Part shown: in pieces, positions 42,310-52,130 of the stretch
Position numbering within the stretch: the stretch's first letter is position 1
How the letters are laid out: each line of letters opens with the position of its first letter
DNA from: PNON01 sp963757065
GTDB taxonomy: Bacteria > Chloroflexota > Anaerolineae > Anaerolineales > Anaerolineaceae
Assembly (NCBI GenBank): GCA_963757065.1
Contig: CAVWQC010000007.1
Location: 310,001 to 374,000 of the forward strand
Length of the DNA stretch: 64,000 bases
Direction of reading: 5' to 3'
Notes under the pieces: generated by a model
Databases searched by the model: none
Told to the model about the DNA's origin: nothing
What the model saw: the letters and a program-made list of their open reading frames with translations, nothing else
Position numbers and translations under genes: made by a program

Positions 42310-43368
42310 TTAGCCGATCAATCCCTTGTTGACCATTAATTCTGCATTGTAGATAGACCCGCCTGCAGCACCTCGTATCGTATTGTGGGATAGGACCACA
42401 AATTTAAAATCAAATAACGGATCAGGTCTGATTCGTCCCACCACAGTTGCCATGCCTCGTCCTGCCATTCGGTCTAATCTGGGTTGGGGACGGTCATCTT
42501 CCTCCCTGTAAATAATTACCGGATTTGGTGCAGAAGGCAGAGTTCTGCTTATTTCAGGCGCCTGATAACTTCTCACCACTTCAATTACCTCTGTGATTGA
42601 TGCCTTATTTTCAAATTCCACAGAGGCACATACCATATGTCCATCGCTAACTGCCACCCGGTTGGTATGGGCTGATACCGTGAAATTCGCCAATTTTATC
42701 TCAGATCCCACTACATCCCCGAGCATTTTACGGGTTTCCCATTCCACTTTGTCTTCTTCCCCGCCAATATTTGGAATTACGTTATCCAGAATATCCAGCG
42801 ACGGCACACCAGGATAGCCCGCCCCGGATAGCGCTTGCATGGAGACTGCGAATAGTTTTGTGAGACCAAAAGCATCCTGTAAGGCTTTCAAAGCGACTGT
42901 CAATCCTGTGCTGGTGCAGTTGGAATTGGTGACGATGCAGCCTTTCCAGTTGTGATGTAAACGTTGGGATTCGATCACATCCAAATGGGATGGATTCACT
43001 TCAGGCAGAAGAATCGGGACTTCAGGATCTCGCCGGTAAGCTGATGCATTGGAGCATACGGCAATACCAGCCCTGGCGAATTCCGGTTCAACTTCCCTGG
43101 CAATATCTGCAGGCAAAGCAGAAAAAACCACAGGTATATTTTTTGTACTGGATGGGTCTGATGGGAGAACCACCATTTCCCTTACAGATTCGGGTATTGG
43201 ATCAGCCAGGATCCACCGGCAGACATTAGCGTATGGTTGACCAATGCTGCGATCAGAACCCGTCACAGCAACAACCTGAAACCAGGGGTGATTATCCAAT
43301 AATTGAATAAATCGTTGTCCAACACTTCCGGTGGCGGCCAATACTGCAACGGGGATTTTTTCTTTCAT
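42310..43368 (-). CDS. asd: Aspartate-semialdehyde dehydrogenase
   Basis: 352 residues; converts aspartyl phosphate to aspartate semialdehyde with NADPH. The N-terminal nucleotide motif is VAVLAATGSVGQRFIQLL. NSNCTSTGLTVALKAL carries the catalytic Cys (NC[TS]), QALSGAGYPG follows, and later NRVAVSDGHMVCASVEF contains the substrate-binding Arg/His. This is the archaeal/yeast-type Asd subclass, as judged from SGAGYPG and NFTVSAHTNRVAV. It is 56 bp downstream of aspartate kinase on the same strand, giving the first two steps of the lysine/threonine/methionine pathway. Confidence 0.93.
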   Translation of the reverse strand: MKEKIPVAVLAATGSVGQRFIQLLDNHPWFQVVAVTGSDRSIGQPYANVCRWILADPIPESVREMVVLPSDPSSTKNIPVVFSALPADIAREVEPEFARAGIAVCSNASAYRRDPEVPILLPEVNPSHLDVIESQRLHHNWKGCIVTNSNCTSTGLTVALKALQDAFGLTKLFAVSMQALSGAGYPGVPSLDILDNVIPNIGGEEDKVEWETRKMLGDVVGSEIKLANFTVSAHTNRVAVSDGHMVCASVEFENKASITEVIEVVRSYQAPEISRTLPSAPNPVIIYREEDDRPQPRLDRMAGRGMATVVGRIRPDPLFDFKFVVLSHNTIRGAAGGSIYNAELMVNKGLIG

Positions 43369-43424
43369 ATGTCACCTTTGTAAACGACAATAATTTCCTG
43401 ACAAATCATTTGATCAGGTCAGAA

Positions 43425-44828
43425 TTATAGAATAAGATCGTGGAGGGATTTTACAGCCCTGGTCCCATCCTGTGAGGAAACGATAAAGCTGATTGATACT
43501 TCTGAGGAACCCTGGGCAATTGCTATCACATTGACTTTGTTCTCGCCCAATTTGCCAAAAACTTTACCGGCTACTCCGGGGATATTGCGCATTCCTGCAC
43601 CAACAACCGAAATAATCACCACATCATCACTTGCCCACACTGAATCGATATCCCGACGGGCAATTTCCCGTTCGAATTCCGCTTCAATTTTTCTGACAAC
43701 CAGTTCTGCAGAATGGGCTGGCACTGCAAAGCAGATGGATTGTTCAGATGAAGCCTGGGAAATCAATGGAACACTCGTTCCTGTCGCTGCAATTGCTCCG
43801 AAAGTACGGGCAGCAACACCTGGCACTCCAAGCATTCCACGTCCTTCAATTGTGATGAGACGCAAATCTTTAATAATGGTGACAGCCTTGATGATCTGTT
43901 CTTCATGGATGGCCATATCCGGGACGATCAGGGTTCCGGGATGATCGGGGTTAAAGGTATTGAGCACTTTTAGGGTAATACCTGCTTCGATGATCGGGCG
44001 AATCGTTTTCGGGTGAAGCACCTTTGCGCCGAAATATGCCAGCTCAGAAATCTCACGAAATGAGATCTTTTCAATTGTTTGTGCACCAGGGACAATTCTG
44101 GGATCAGATGTCATGACACCATCAACATCCGTCCAGATCCAAACCTCATCAGCTTTCAGAAGCACCCCCAGTATTGCGGCGGTGAAATCGCTGCCCCCCC
44201 GACCAAGAGTGGTAGTTACACCGGCTTTCGTTGCGCCAATAAACCCTGTGACTACCGGAGTGATCCCTTTTGTAAAAAGGGGCTCCAAGGTTTCAATAGT
44301 GGTTGGGAGACTGGCTTTGAAGTCCGGGTTGGCTGATTGATACTGATCATCTGTGATGATCAGCCGGGTAGCGTCAACCGCTTCAGAAGCGATACCGGAA
44401 GACCGGAGCGCTGCCGACAGGATGCGTGTAGACATGCGTTCACCCAGGCTGGCTATGGCATCATGCGCTCGTGGAGACGCTTCTCCAAGTACCATGATTG
44501 CCTGGCAAAGACTCGAAAATTGATCCAGCAATTTCCCGATCTCTGAAGCGACGATCAATCGTTCGGAAGGATCCTTGACCAGTTCATCAATTCCGGTCAA
44601 ATGGCGGTCATGTAATTGACTGGTAATCAGTTCAATACCTTCATTATCCCCGGCAGCTGCTTTGGATACAGCATCAAGCAGCAGATCTGTAATGCCGGAT
44701 AATGCTGAAGTGATCACTACAGTTCGAGGCCAATTTTTTCTGGCATCTGCTATGATTTTGACACATTGTTTTATTGCTCCGGTGGAACCAACAGATGTTC
44801 CACCGAATTTCATAACCAGCGTGGACAT
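43425..44828 (-). CDS. lysC: Aspartate kinase
   Basis: 467 residues; phosphorylates L-aspartate. Signatures are MKFGGTSVGSTGAIKQC at the N-terminus, then FIGATKAGVTTTLGRGGSDF (substrate and ATP site) and VWIWTDVDGVMTSDPRIVPG. Two ACT domains occupy the last 150 residues (ITIEGRGMLGVPGVAARTFG and IISVVGAGMRNIPGVAGKVF), the usual allosteric site for lysine or threonine. It is monofunctional. In an operon with asd. The end-product specificity is not determinable; the name follows the general monofunctional class. Confidence 0.92.
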   Translation of the reverse strand: MSTLVMKFGGTSVGSTGAIKQCVKIIADARKNWPRTVVITSALSGITDLLLDAVSKAAAGDNEGIELITSQLHDRHLTGIDELVKDPSERLIVASEIGKLLDQFSSLCQAIMVLGEASPRAHDAIASLGERMSTRILSAALRSSGIASEAVDATRLIITDDQYQSANPDFKASLPTTIETLEPLFTKGITPVVTGFIGATKAGVTTTLGRGGSDFTAAILGVLLKADEVWIWTDVDGVMTSDPRIVPGAQTIEKISFREISELAYFGAKVLHPKTIRPIIEAGITLKVLNTFNPDHPGTLIVPDMAIHEEQIIKAVTIIKDLRLITIEGRGMLGVPGVAARTFGAIAATGTSVPLISQASSEQSICFAVPAHSAELVVRKIEAEFEREIARRDIDSVWASDDVVIISVVGAGMRNIPGVAGKVFGKLGENKVNVIAIAQGSSEVSISFIVSSQDGTRAVKSLHDLIL

Positions 44829-44886
44829 ATTATTTTTCCTTGATGATTGAAGGTTGTATTGTAAATTCTTTGTAGAAATGGGCAGA

Positions 44887-45138
44887 TTAATCGGTTTTTT
44901 CGATCACCAGTGTACATTTAGTCACTAAAGCTGCAATTGCCCCGATCGCAGCGAGCTGTGGTGCTAATAGGACACCTACCAGTCCAAAGGTAAGTGGAAT
45001 ATCAACCAATGATCTGCCTTCTTCATTCTTGATGGTAATACGGCGGATATTTCCTTCCCGCATTAATTCTTTTAGCTTGGCAATTATCTCTTCACCGTTT
45101 ATTTGAAATTCTTCTGTTCGATAATTTGTCTCTGGCAT
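44887..45138 (-). CDS. DUF4342 small membrane protein
   Basis: 83 residues. The N-terminal soluble part has EEFQINGEEIIAKLKELMRE and NIRRITIKNEEGRSLVDIPL; the rest is hydrophobic LTFGLVGVLLAPQLAAIGAI and AALVTKCTLVIEK. This matches DUF4342, usually found as a stand-alone domain or after a ubiquitin-associated-like region. Function unknown. A single gene between the aspartate kinase and the divergent acyl-CoA ligase. Confidence 0.82.
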   Translation of the reverse strand: MPETNYRTEEFQINGEEIIAKLKELMREGNIRRITIKNEEGRSLVDIPLTFGLVGVLLAPQLAAIGAIAALVTKCTLVIEKTD

Positions 45139-45313
45139 CTTCGTTTCTCCTGAAAATATTATTATGATAATACCATTTTTTCACGCATGATTTGATTTCA
45201 GAGTTTACCAATTATATAATGTTATTAACACAAAACGAATTTCCAGAAGCAAACAAAATATCGATCAGATTTACCAGGATAACCTAAATTTTTATTGATA
45301 GAGGAGTAATTTA

Positions 45314-46837
45314 ATGCCATCCATGACTTTTAATGATATGTTGAGAAGAACCGCATGGCGAAAACCAGACCAGACATTCATCCACTGGTCTGATCGTAAC
45401 CGGCAGGTCACCTATGCGGAAGGTGACCAAATTTCTGACCAGGTGGCCGGAGCATTGGCCAGTTTGGGAGTAGTAAAAGGGGATAGGGTGGGCATCTTTG
45501 CCCATAACGGGTTGGATTACGTGATGGCCATGCTGGGCGCATGGAAGCTGGGTGCCATTTCTGCGCACATCAGCGTGCTGCAAAAGGATAACCTGGCCTA
45601 TTTTGTTCATGATTCAACCCCGACGGTAATGATCTATACCGGTGATCTACACCCGGTGATCGAAGCTTTAAAACCTATGGCTCCGGAAATTAAACATTAC
45701 ATTTGCCTGGATGGAGCTAAGGATTTTGCCCTGGATTGGTCGGAATTAGTGAACAATGCACCAGCCATGCCACAGGTCAATGTGGATGATATGGATGCCG
45801 CTCATCTTTCTTATACATCCGGTTCATCCGGTCCACCCAAGGGAGCATTGCTTGCGCATGGGTATACTGCCCGGGCAACCCACGCCATAGCTGAGCGTAT
45901 GCAAATGACCAGTGAAGACATTTCGCTCGGAGTAACCTCTCTGGCCAGTTCTTATCACCTGGTGGCGAATTTATTGCCAGGTATTCACCGGGCAGTGAAT
46001 ATTGGCGTCAGGAAACAATGGGATGCAGCTGAAGTATGGGTGGAAATGGACAACCGTCAGATCAGTCTGCTGGTTGGCAACCCGCTGGTTTTGGGCGACC
46101 TGCTCAAAGAATCACGCTTTAGAGGCAGAAAGCCATCCAAATTCCGGGCATGTATTTCGGGTGGAGCACCATTACCTCCAGATCTGAAAAAAGCGTACCG
46201 GGATGAATTGGGGGTATATCTGGTGGAATCATTTGGCCAGTCCGAACTGGGAGGTTTCGTTGCCCTTGGATACCCCCATCCCGAACCGGAGAAAAGATTC
46301 TATGCCATCGGCCCTGGTCTTCCGGACAGGGAGACAAAACTGGTGAATGAAATGGATGAAGAGCAGCCTGTAGGTCAGGCAGGTGAACTGGTGATCCGGG
46401 GTGGAGTGATGCTTGGATTCTGGAACATGCCTGAAAAGACAGCGCAGGCGATCAAAAATGGCTGGCTGCACACTGGTGATATGGGTGTGATGGATGATGA
46501 GGGTTACTTCACCCTATTGGGACGCTGGTCGGAACGGATCATGATGGGTAACAAGGTGATCTATCCACGTTATATGGAAGAAGCTTTATTGCGGCACCCT
46601 GCAGTTCATTATGCAGGAGTGATCGGAAAGAAACATTCCACTTTAAGTCAGGTGCCGGTTGGAATTGTAGAATTATGGGAGGAGCAGTTTGCCACACCGG
46701 AAGAACTATTAAACCATTGCAAGGCGATTCTGGGTGAAGAGTGTACATTGACTGAGGTATTTATCATTCCGAAGATGCCGATGACTCCGACGGGAAAGAT
46801 CGGCAAACAGGATTTGATCAAGGAATTTGGCTCCTAG
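45314..46837 (+). CDS. AMP-dependent acyl-CoA synthetase/ligase
   Basis: 507 residues, a complete ANL-superfamily adenylating enzyme with GAGGAG (45301-45306) upstream. Motif A3 is LSYTSGSSGPPKGALLAHGY; VESFGQSELGGF is the A5 block, ELVIRGGVMLGFWNMPEKT and WLHTGDMGVMDDEGYFTLLG hold the adenylate-binding Asp, and PTGKIGKQDL contains the C-terminal catalytic Lys. The N-terminus has DRVGIFAHNGLDYVMAMLGAWKLGAISAHI. It activates a carboxylic acid to an acyl-adenylate and then a thioester; chain length is unknown. Stand-alone gene with a terminator after it, so it cannot be tied to a pathway here. Confidence 0.9.
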   Translation: MPSMTFNDMLRRTAWRKPDQTFIHWSDRNRQVTYAEGDQISDQVAGALASLGVVKGDRVGIFAHNGLDYVMAMLGAWKLGAISAHISVLQKDNLAYFVHDSTPTVMIYTGDLHPVIEALKPMAPEIKHYICLDGAKDFALDWSELVNNAPAMPQVNVDDMDAAHLSYTSGSSGPPKGALLAHGYTARATHAIAERMQMTSEDISLGVTSLASSYHLVANLLPGIHRAVNIGVRKQWDAAEVWVEMDNRQISLLVGNPLVLGDLLKESRFRGRKPSKFRACISGGAPLPPDLKKAYRDELGVYLVESFGQSELGGFVALGYPHPEPEKRFYAIGPGLPDRETKLVNEMDEEQPVGQAGELVIRGGVMLGFWNMPEKTAQAIKNGWLHTGDMGVMDDEGYFTLLGRWSERIMMGNKVIYPRYMEEALLRHPAVHYAGVIGKKHSTLSQVPVGIVELWEEQFATPEELLNHCKAILGEECTLTEVFIIPKMPMTPTGKIGKQDLIKEFGS

Positions 46838-46880
46838 TAAACCCATATCCTGAGATAAATCCAAATATGTATTAATGCTT

Positions 46881-46918
46881 AAGGCTCCTTGTGGATCGCA
46901 ACTTCACAGGGAGTCTTA
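46881..46918 (+). terminator. Hairpin after the acyl-CoA ligase
   Basis: AAGGCTCCTTGTG and CACAGGGAGTCTT form an imperfect stem around an 11-base loop, ending in TATT, about 45 bp after the ligase stop. Confidence 0.55.
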
Positions 46919-47005
46919 TTAATCGACATTTCCATACTATAATTCGAATAAGCGGTAGTTAGCATTCTGTGTAAGCCATATTAATATGTTGGAGCAATCT
47001 ATCCT

Positions 47006-48238
47006 TTGAAGATACTGTTAATTAACCAGGCATTCGTTTCGCCGGATGAACCGGGTCATACCCGCCATTATGAACTTGCTCAATATCTGAAGCAATATGG
47101 TCATGAGCTGGTCATCGTGGGCAGCGACATCAATTACCAGACCGGTGAGCGGATCATCCAACATCGCGGGTTGTCTGCAGAGCAGAATCTGGATGGAGTG
47201 CAGGTCGTGCGGGCATACATTTACCCGTCCCTGCATAAAAGCTACTTTTGGCGGATAATCTCTTTCATAAGTTTTATGTTCAGTTCGATGATTGCTTCCA
47301 TGCGGGTGAAAGATGTGGACCTGGTGATGGGGACTACACCGCCGATATTTCAGGCTGTATCCATCTGGTTGATCTCTGTCCTCAGAAGAAAACCGTTCCT
47401 GTTGGAAGTGCGTGACCTTTGGCCGGAATTTGGCATCAGCATGGGAGTCTTGAAAAACCCCGTCATCATCGGGCTGGCTCGCTGGCTGGAGATGTTCCTT
47501 TACGGGCAGGCAGATCACATCCTGGTCAATTCCCCGGCTTATGTTGATTATATGGTACGTAAAGGCGTCAAACCAGAAAAGATCTCCTTCATCCCTTATG
47601 GCACAGATGTAGAAATGTTCAACCCCGATGTGAGTGGTACACCTTTCCGTGAACGATACGGATTGCAGGATCACTTTGTCGTCTTGTATGCAGGGGCTCT
47701 AGGTCAGGCCAATGATATTTATACTGTGCTGAGGGCTGCAGAAAAATTAAAAAACCAACCCAAAATCCGCATCCTTTTATTGGGAGATGGAAAAGAAAGA
47801 AAGCATCTTGAAATGGAAGCTGTACGTCTGGGATTGGATAATGTGATCTTTGCCGGGGTGGTTCCCAAGAAAGAAATGCCAGAGGCAGTTGCCGGAGCCG
47901 ATGTCTGCCTGGCGATCCTCCAGGATATCCCCATGTTTCGGACAACCTATCCGAACAAAGTATTCGACTATATGGCAGCCGGCAAGGCGACCATTCTCGT
48001 GATCGATGGGGTCATACGAGAATTAGTTGAAAAATCAGGTGGAGGGATTTACGTACCACCCGGTGATGACACAAGGTTGGCTGAAACGATCCTTGAGCTT
48101 TCGCAAAATCCAATCTTATTGGCGCAGATGGGGAAAGCTGCAAGAGAATATATGCTTAAACATATGGATCGTAAAGATAAAATGGCCGATACGATGGATC
48201 TCATGGTAAAAATGACCAAAGACAGGCACAAAATCTGA
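47006..48238 (+). CDS. Glycosyltransferase family 4 (GT-B)
   Basis: 410 residues, start TTG 47006 with GGAG at 46991-46994. The N-terminal acceptor domain (MKILLINQAFVSPDEPGHTR, LAQYLKQYGHELVIVG) and a membrane-associated patch (SFISFMFSSMIASM) precede FLLEVRDLWPEFGISMGVL. The C-terminal Rossmann-like donor domain has ISFIPYGTDVEMFNP, FVVLYAGALGQANDIYTVL, RILLLGDGKERKHLE, VIFAGVVPKKEMPE and FDYMAAGKATILVIDGVI with the conserved E-x7-E-like region. It transfers a nucleotide-activated sugar, probably in extracellular polysaccharide synthesis. The next gene begins 1 bp after its stop, so they are coupled. Confidence 0.9.
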   Translation: MKILLINQAFVSPDEPGHTRHYELAQYLKQYGHELVIVGSDINYQTGERIIQHRGLSAEQNLDGVQVVRAYIYPSLHKSYFWRIISFISFMFSSMIASMRVKDVDLVMGTTPPIFQAVSIWLISVLRRKPFLLEVRDLWPEFGISMGVLKNPVIIGLARWLEMFLYGQADHILVNSPAYVDYMVRKGVKPEKISFIPYGTDVEMFNPDVSGTPFRERYGLQDHFVVLYAGALGQANDIYTVLRAAEKLKNQPKIRILLLGDGKERKHLEMEAVRLGLDNVIFAGVVPKKEMPEAVAGADVCLAILQDIPMFRTTYPNKVFDYMAAGKATILVIDGVIRELVEKSGGGIYVPPGDDTRLAETILELSQNPILLAQMGKAAREYMLKHMDRKDKMADTMDLMVKMTKDRHKI

Positions 48239-48239
48239 T

Positions 48240-51200
48240 ATGAATTCCATACTCACGTTCATTCTCCTGACTTTGGTATCATACGGGCTTGTGTTCCTGG
48301 TGCGGCGCTGGGTGAATCGTTTATCGATCCTGGATATACCCAACGAACGCAGCTCACATTCGAACCCGACACCGCGCGGCGGCGGCCTGGTCATTGTGGT
48401 CATTACCCTGCTTACGGTCCTGATCTACTGCCTGGTCAATGGTGCCTGGAAAGAGGGATTGGTTTACGTGGCCGGCGGTTCCATCCTGGCGTATCTGGGC
48501 TGGCGCGATGATGTGAGATCCATGCCTGCCAGGGTTAGATTCCTCATCCAGGGTTTGGTGGCAATCGGGACAGTCGCAGGGCTGGGATATTTTGAAGCAT
48601 TGCCATTCCCTTTCACCGGTGGAATCCACCTTGGTATTTTTGGCATCCTGCTGACGATCATCTGGATCATTGGGCTCACGAATGCCTACAACTTTATGGA
48701 TGGGATCGACGGTATCGCAGGGGGAGTGGCAGCGGCTGGCGGAGTGGGTTGGATGCTCCTGATCCTTTCAGGTGCCGGGCTACAGACAGGATTGGCATTC
48801 TGGATTGCACTTGCAATAGCTGCAGCCAGTCTGGGATTTTTAGGTCATAACTGGTCGCCGGCCAAGATCTTCATGGGTGACGTGGGCAGTGTCTTCCTCG
48901 GATACAGTTTTGCGGTACTGCCTCTCCTGGTTGAAAACAAAGCCTCCCAACCGCTCATGCTGGGAGTCATGGTCATGTGGGTGTTCATCATGGATTCCGG
49001 AATTACATTTATCCGCAGATTATTCAGGCGGGAACGCGTTTTTTCTGCGCACCGCTCACATCTGTACCAGCGCCTGGTGATCGGCGGGATGAGCCATGAA
49101 GATGTAAGCCTGATTTACGTTATTTTATCCCTGGTGGGTGTATTTCTAGCCAGGGGTTGGTTGAAATCCTATGGATGGAACAACTGGTTGATCCTGGTCG
49201 GATTACCGGTATTTTGGGCCATGTTTTATATCGCCGGATCCAGGAAAAATGGGTGGGTAAGGTTAAAGGGATACATTTCACTTTACCAGAGCATGGGTTT
49301 CGATTGGGTCCTGTTCCGGATAAAGCATGGATTAAAGTCAAAATTGGGGATTATCCGCAGGGAATCACCGGCATATTCCTGGCAGGATGCTCCACTCGAA
49401 ACCTGGGTAAAAACAGGCATCCCTTTGACTCCGGTTGAATTTGCTGAATGGCGAATGAAACATGCACCGGTGTGGATCTTTGATCCGGACAAACCTTTGC
49501 CTCCGGATATTCCATGGGATGCGCAGGCGGCGGTCAACGATGCAGAGCGGTTATTGGCGGGGGAGTGGAAGTATTTCTCGCATGACTGGTTAAAAACCGG
49601 CTTCCCGCCGGATTGGCACATTGATCCCGTTTCAGGCACGCGTTTTGACCCGACCGTTCATTGGACAGAGATCAGTGAAACCGGAAATTATGATATCAAG
49701 TTTGCCTGGGAAGCCAGCCGGTTGGGAATGGTGCATACCCTGGTGCGGGCATATGCTCATAATAAGGATGAACGTTATCCCGAAGCCTTTTGGCATCTTG
49801 TGGAAGATTGGATGGACAGGAATGAGCCCAATCGAGGGGTGAATTGGATCGATGGGCAGGAAGCTGCCCTGCGGCTGCTGGCGGTCTGCTTTGGATATTA
49901 CGCATTCAGGAATGCTGAAAGCACTACACCGGAACGGGTGGTGCGGTTGACCATTTTGGCAGGGGCACTGGGAAACAAGATCAGTCAGAATGTTGATTTT
50001 GCCATCCACTCGCGGACGAACCACGCCATTTCGGTCGCGTTTGGATTGTGGTTGTGCGGGCTGGCTTTCCCGGAGTTGAAGGAAGCCGATCAATACCTGG
50101 CACAGGGGAAAGAATTATTTGAAGCGGAAGTGAATAAGCAGATATTCGCTGACGGCGGGTATGCAATGTATTCCATCAATTACCAGCGCTTTGTTTTACA
50201 ACTTACCTGCCTGGCGCTCAGATTGGGTGAACTCAATCAGCGCCGATTTTCAGATAATTTATATAAAAAACTTGGAAAATCTGCTGACTTTTTATCCGAA
50301 CTGGTGGAACCATCCAACGGGGAAGTGCCTGTATTCGGGTCGAACGATGGTGCGCTGGTATTGCCGTTGAATACTTGCGATTATTCCGATTACCGCCCGA
50401 CCCTGCAATTGGTGAATTACATGACCCGCCACAATAAGATCTTCCCGGCCGGTCCTTGGGATGAGGATCTGTACTGGTTCTATGGGCAGGATGCTCTGGA
50501 TTCAAAGAGATCACAACCTAATGTAACTGAGAATGCCGCATTCCCGGACGCAGGGGTGTTTATCTTGCAAGGGGCAAACAGCAAGGCAGTACTGCGCTGC
50601 ACAGATTACCGCGGCCGGCCTTCGCATGCCGACCAACTCCACATGGATTTCTGGTGGCAGGGAGTCAATATCGCCTGTGATGCGGGTACTTACCTGTACC
50701 ACGGTGAAGGCATCTGGCAGAACGGCCTGGCTCGAACGAATGTGCATAACACAGTGTGCGTGGATGGGGCAGACCAGATGGTGCATCTCAGCCGCTTCAC
50801 TTGGGGCAATTGGGCGCAGGGGAAAGTGCTGCAAAATGGTGATGTGGATGGAAAATGGCTCTGGCAGGGGGAGCATGACGGTTATCTGCGTTTGAATGAT
50901 CCGGTTAAGCATGTGCGCAGTGTGTACAACCTTAACGGCGACCGCTGGCTGGTGGTGGATAAACTCACCGCAGCACAGACGCACGAATATTGCCTGCAGT
51001 GGCTGCTTGCTGATCTGCCCTACCATGAGGTGGATAATCCGGACGGCTATGAGGTCGAACTGGATGTGAATGGAAAAGCCTTACGGATTATGTTCGGACT
51101 TGATGCGAGCGGGGAGTTTTCCTTGGTGCGGGGCAATACAGAAAGCACCAGGGGCTGGCAGTCGAGTTATTATGGAGAAAAACATCCTGCGCTTTCAGTG

Positions 51201-51311
51201 ATGCTGACCGCAAAGGCGGCCAACACCACCTTCTGGACTTTGATTGCGCCGGAAGGGAGCGGAGAAGTAACACAGGAAGAAATTAACACCTACCTGGCTA
51301 AATTTCCCTAA
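48240..51311 (+). CDS. Fusion: WecA/MraY-type glycosyl-phosphate transferase + heparinase II/III-like lyase
   Basis: 1023 residues. Residues about 1-330 are a multi-helix polyprenyl-phosphate sugar-phosphate transferase: SILDIPNERSSHSNPTPRGG, TNAYNFMDGIDGIAGGVA (metal-binding DGIDG) and PAKIFMGDVGSVFLGY, then AHRSHLYQRLVIGGMS. After a linker (about 340-400) comes a soluble polysaccharide-lyase-like part. An alpha-toroid domain holds HSRTNHAISVAFGLWLCGLA and NYQRFVLQLTCLALR. A beta-sandwich holds RGRPSHADQLHMDFWWQGVN, AGTYLYHGEG and ARTNVHNTVCVDGADQM, whose His and Tyr residues resemble heparinase II/III sites. A reading-frame merge of two neighbours is possible given other indels in the window. 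Confidence 0.82.
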   Translation: MNSILTFILLTLVSYGLVFLVRRWVNRLSILDIPNERSSHSNPTPRGGGLVIVVITLLTVLIYCLVNGAWKEGLVYVAGGSILAYLGWRDDVRSMPARVRFLIQGLVAIGTVAGLGYFEALPFPFTGGIHLGIFGILLTIIWIIGLTNAYNFMDGIDGIAGGVAAAGGVGWMLLILSGAGLQTGLAFWIALAIAAASLGFLGHNWSPAKIFMGDVGSVFLGYSFAVLPLLVENKASQPLMLGVMVMWVFIMDSGITFIRRLFRRERVFSAHRSHLYQRLVIGGMSHEDVSLIYVILSLVGVFLARGWLKSYGWNNWLILVGLPVFWAMFYIAGSRKNGWVRLKGYISLYQSMGFDWVLFRIKHGLKSKLGIIRRESPAYSWQDAPLETWVKTGIPLTPVEFAEWRMKHAPVWIFDPDKPLPPDIPWDAQAAVNDAERLLAGEWKYFSHDWLKTGFPPDWHIDPVSGTRFDPTVHWTEISETGNYDIKFAWEASRLGMVHTLVRAYAHNKDERYPEAFWHLVEDWMDRNEPNRGVNWIDGQEAALRLLAVCFGYYAFRNAESTTPERVVRLTILAGALGNKISQNVDFAIHSRTNHAISVAFGLWLCGLAFPELKEADQYLAQGKELFEAEVNKQIFADGGYAMYSINYQRFVLQLTCLALRLGELNQRRFSDNLYKKLGKSADFLSELVEPSNGEVPVFGSNDGALVLPLNTCDYSDYRPTLQLVNYMTRHNKIFPAGPWDEDLYWFYGQDALDSKRSQPNVTENAAFPDAGVFILQGANSKAVLRCTDYRGRPSHADQLHMDFWWQGVNIACDAGTYLYHGEGIWQNGLARTNVHNTVCVDGADQMVHLSRFTWGNWAQGKVLQNGDVDGKWLWQGEHDGYLRLNDPVKHVRSVYNLNGDRWLVVDKLTAAQTHEYCLQWLLADLPYHEVDNPDGYEVELDVNGKALRIMFGLDASGEFSLVRGNTESTRGWQSSYYGEKHPALSVMLTAKAANTTFWTLIAPEGSGEVTQEEINTYLAKFP

Positions 51312-51326
51312 ATCACAACAGGTAAA

Positions 51327-51893
51327 TTAACCAACCTTAAGGCGAAATACATGCCTGCGTGACCCTGCCCGGCCTACCTCTTCAAAACCGGCTGCCTTGA
51401 ACGATTCAACGTATCCCATAAAACGATAGCTGGGTGAACCCGGATCGACCGGGTAAGCCTCCACAATGGTCGCGCCTTTTTGTGTGGCGTGGGCTACTGC
51501 TGCATTGATCAACTGCCTGATGATGCCCTTCCCGCGCAGGTGCCTTTTCACGAAGAAGCAGGTCAATGCCCAGACATTTTCCTCATCGCTATCCTCAAAT
51601 CCACCAAGATTGCGAAATGTTGTACGTGGGGCAATCGAGCACCAGGCGACTGGCTCCTGATCGAGGTAGCCCACAATACCAATAGGGATGGCAGTATCCA
51701 CCCGGTGTTTCAAAGCTGCTTTGTGAACCTGTGCGTTACCCTTCGATTCTGCGGGTGTCGCTCGCCAGACCATGCACCAGCAGTATTTTGGTCCGCCGCG
51801 GGATTCAAAAAGCTTCTCAAGGTCTGGCCATGTTTCCTGGTTAACCTCACGGAATGTGATAATTACATTTTCTGTATCAGGGATTGTGTCCAT
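51327..51893 (-). CDS. GNAT-family N-acetyltransferase
   Basis: 188 residues. The acetyl-CoA site is TCFFVKRHLRGKGIIRQLIN (Q/RxxGxG/A as RGKG), preceded by the strand CMVWRATPAESKGNAQ and VGYLDQEPVAWCSIAPRTTF. It ends with GFEEVGRAGSRRHVFRLKVG. Such proteins acetylate amines of small molecules or proteins; acceptor unknown. Convergent with the fusion gene; no operon partner. Confidence 0.87.
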   Translation of the reverse strand: MDTIPDTENVIITFREVNQETWPDLEKLFESRGGPKYCWCMVWRATPAESKGNAQVHKAALKHRVDTAIPIGIVGYLDQEPVAWCSIAPRTTFRNLGGFEDSDEENVWALTCFFVKRHLRGKGIIRQLINAAVAHATQKGATIVEAYPVDPGSPSYRFMGYVESFKAAGFEEVGRAGSRRHVFRLKVG

Positions 51894-52095
51894 TTATTTT
51901 TCCAACATTGAATTTGTGATTTTAATCTTTCAACCGAGCTGGTCACTAATAGCTCCATTATAGTCATTCCCAAAATGAGGAAGAGGAAAAAATTTCCGGG
52001 ATTGCCATGCAAAAGGCAAAATATGGATGCGAAATCCTTATACGACAAATATTATCCGAATTGACTAATTAATAATTTTGTCTACAATGAAATTA

Positions 52096-52115
52096 TATTT
52101 AGGCTTGCCTAAATA
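52096..52115. promoter_or_regulatory. DtxR-type operator (metal-responsive box)
   Basis: TATTTAGGC, TT and GCCTAAATA form a perfect 9-bp inverted repeat, 16 bp upstream of the regulator ATG. The TTAGGC...GCCTAA core matches the DtxR/IdeR consensus, so Fe or Mn should repress this operon through the adjacent regulator. Confidence 0.78.
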
Positions 52116-52130
52116 ATATAGGAGTAAGTT

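Noticed and set aside
47018..47674. 218-codon antisense open frame opposite the glycosyltransferase
   Set aside because: No start signal and composition (many His, Asp, Arg) fits the reverse of a GT-B coding region.
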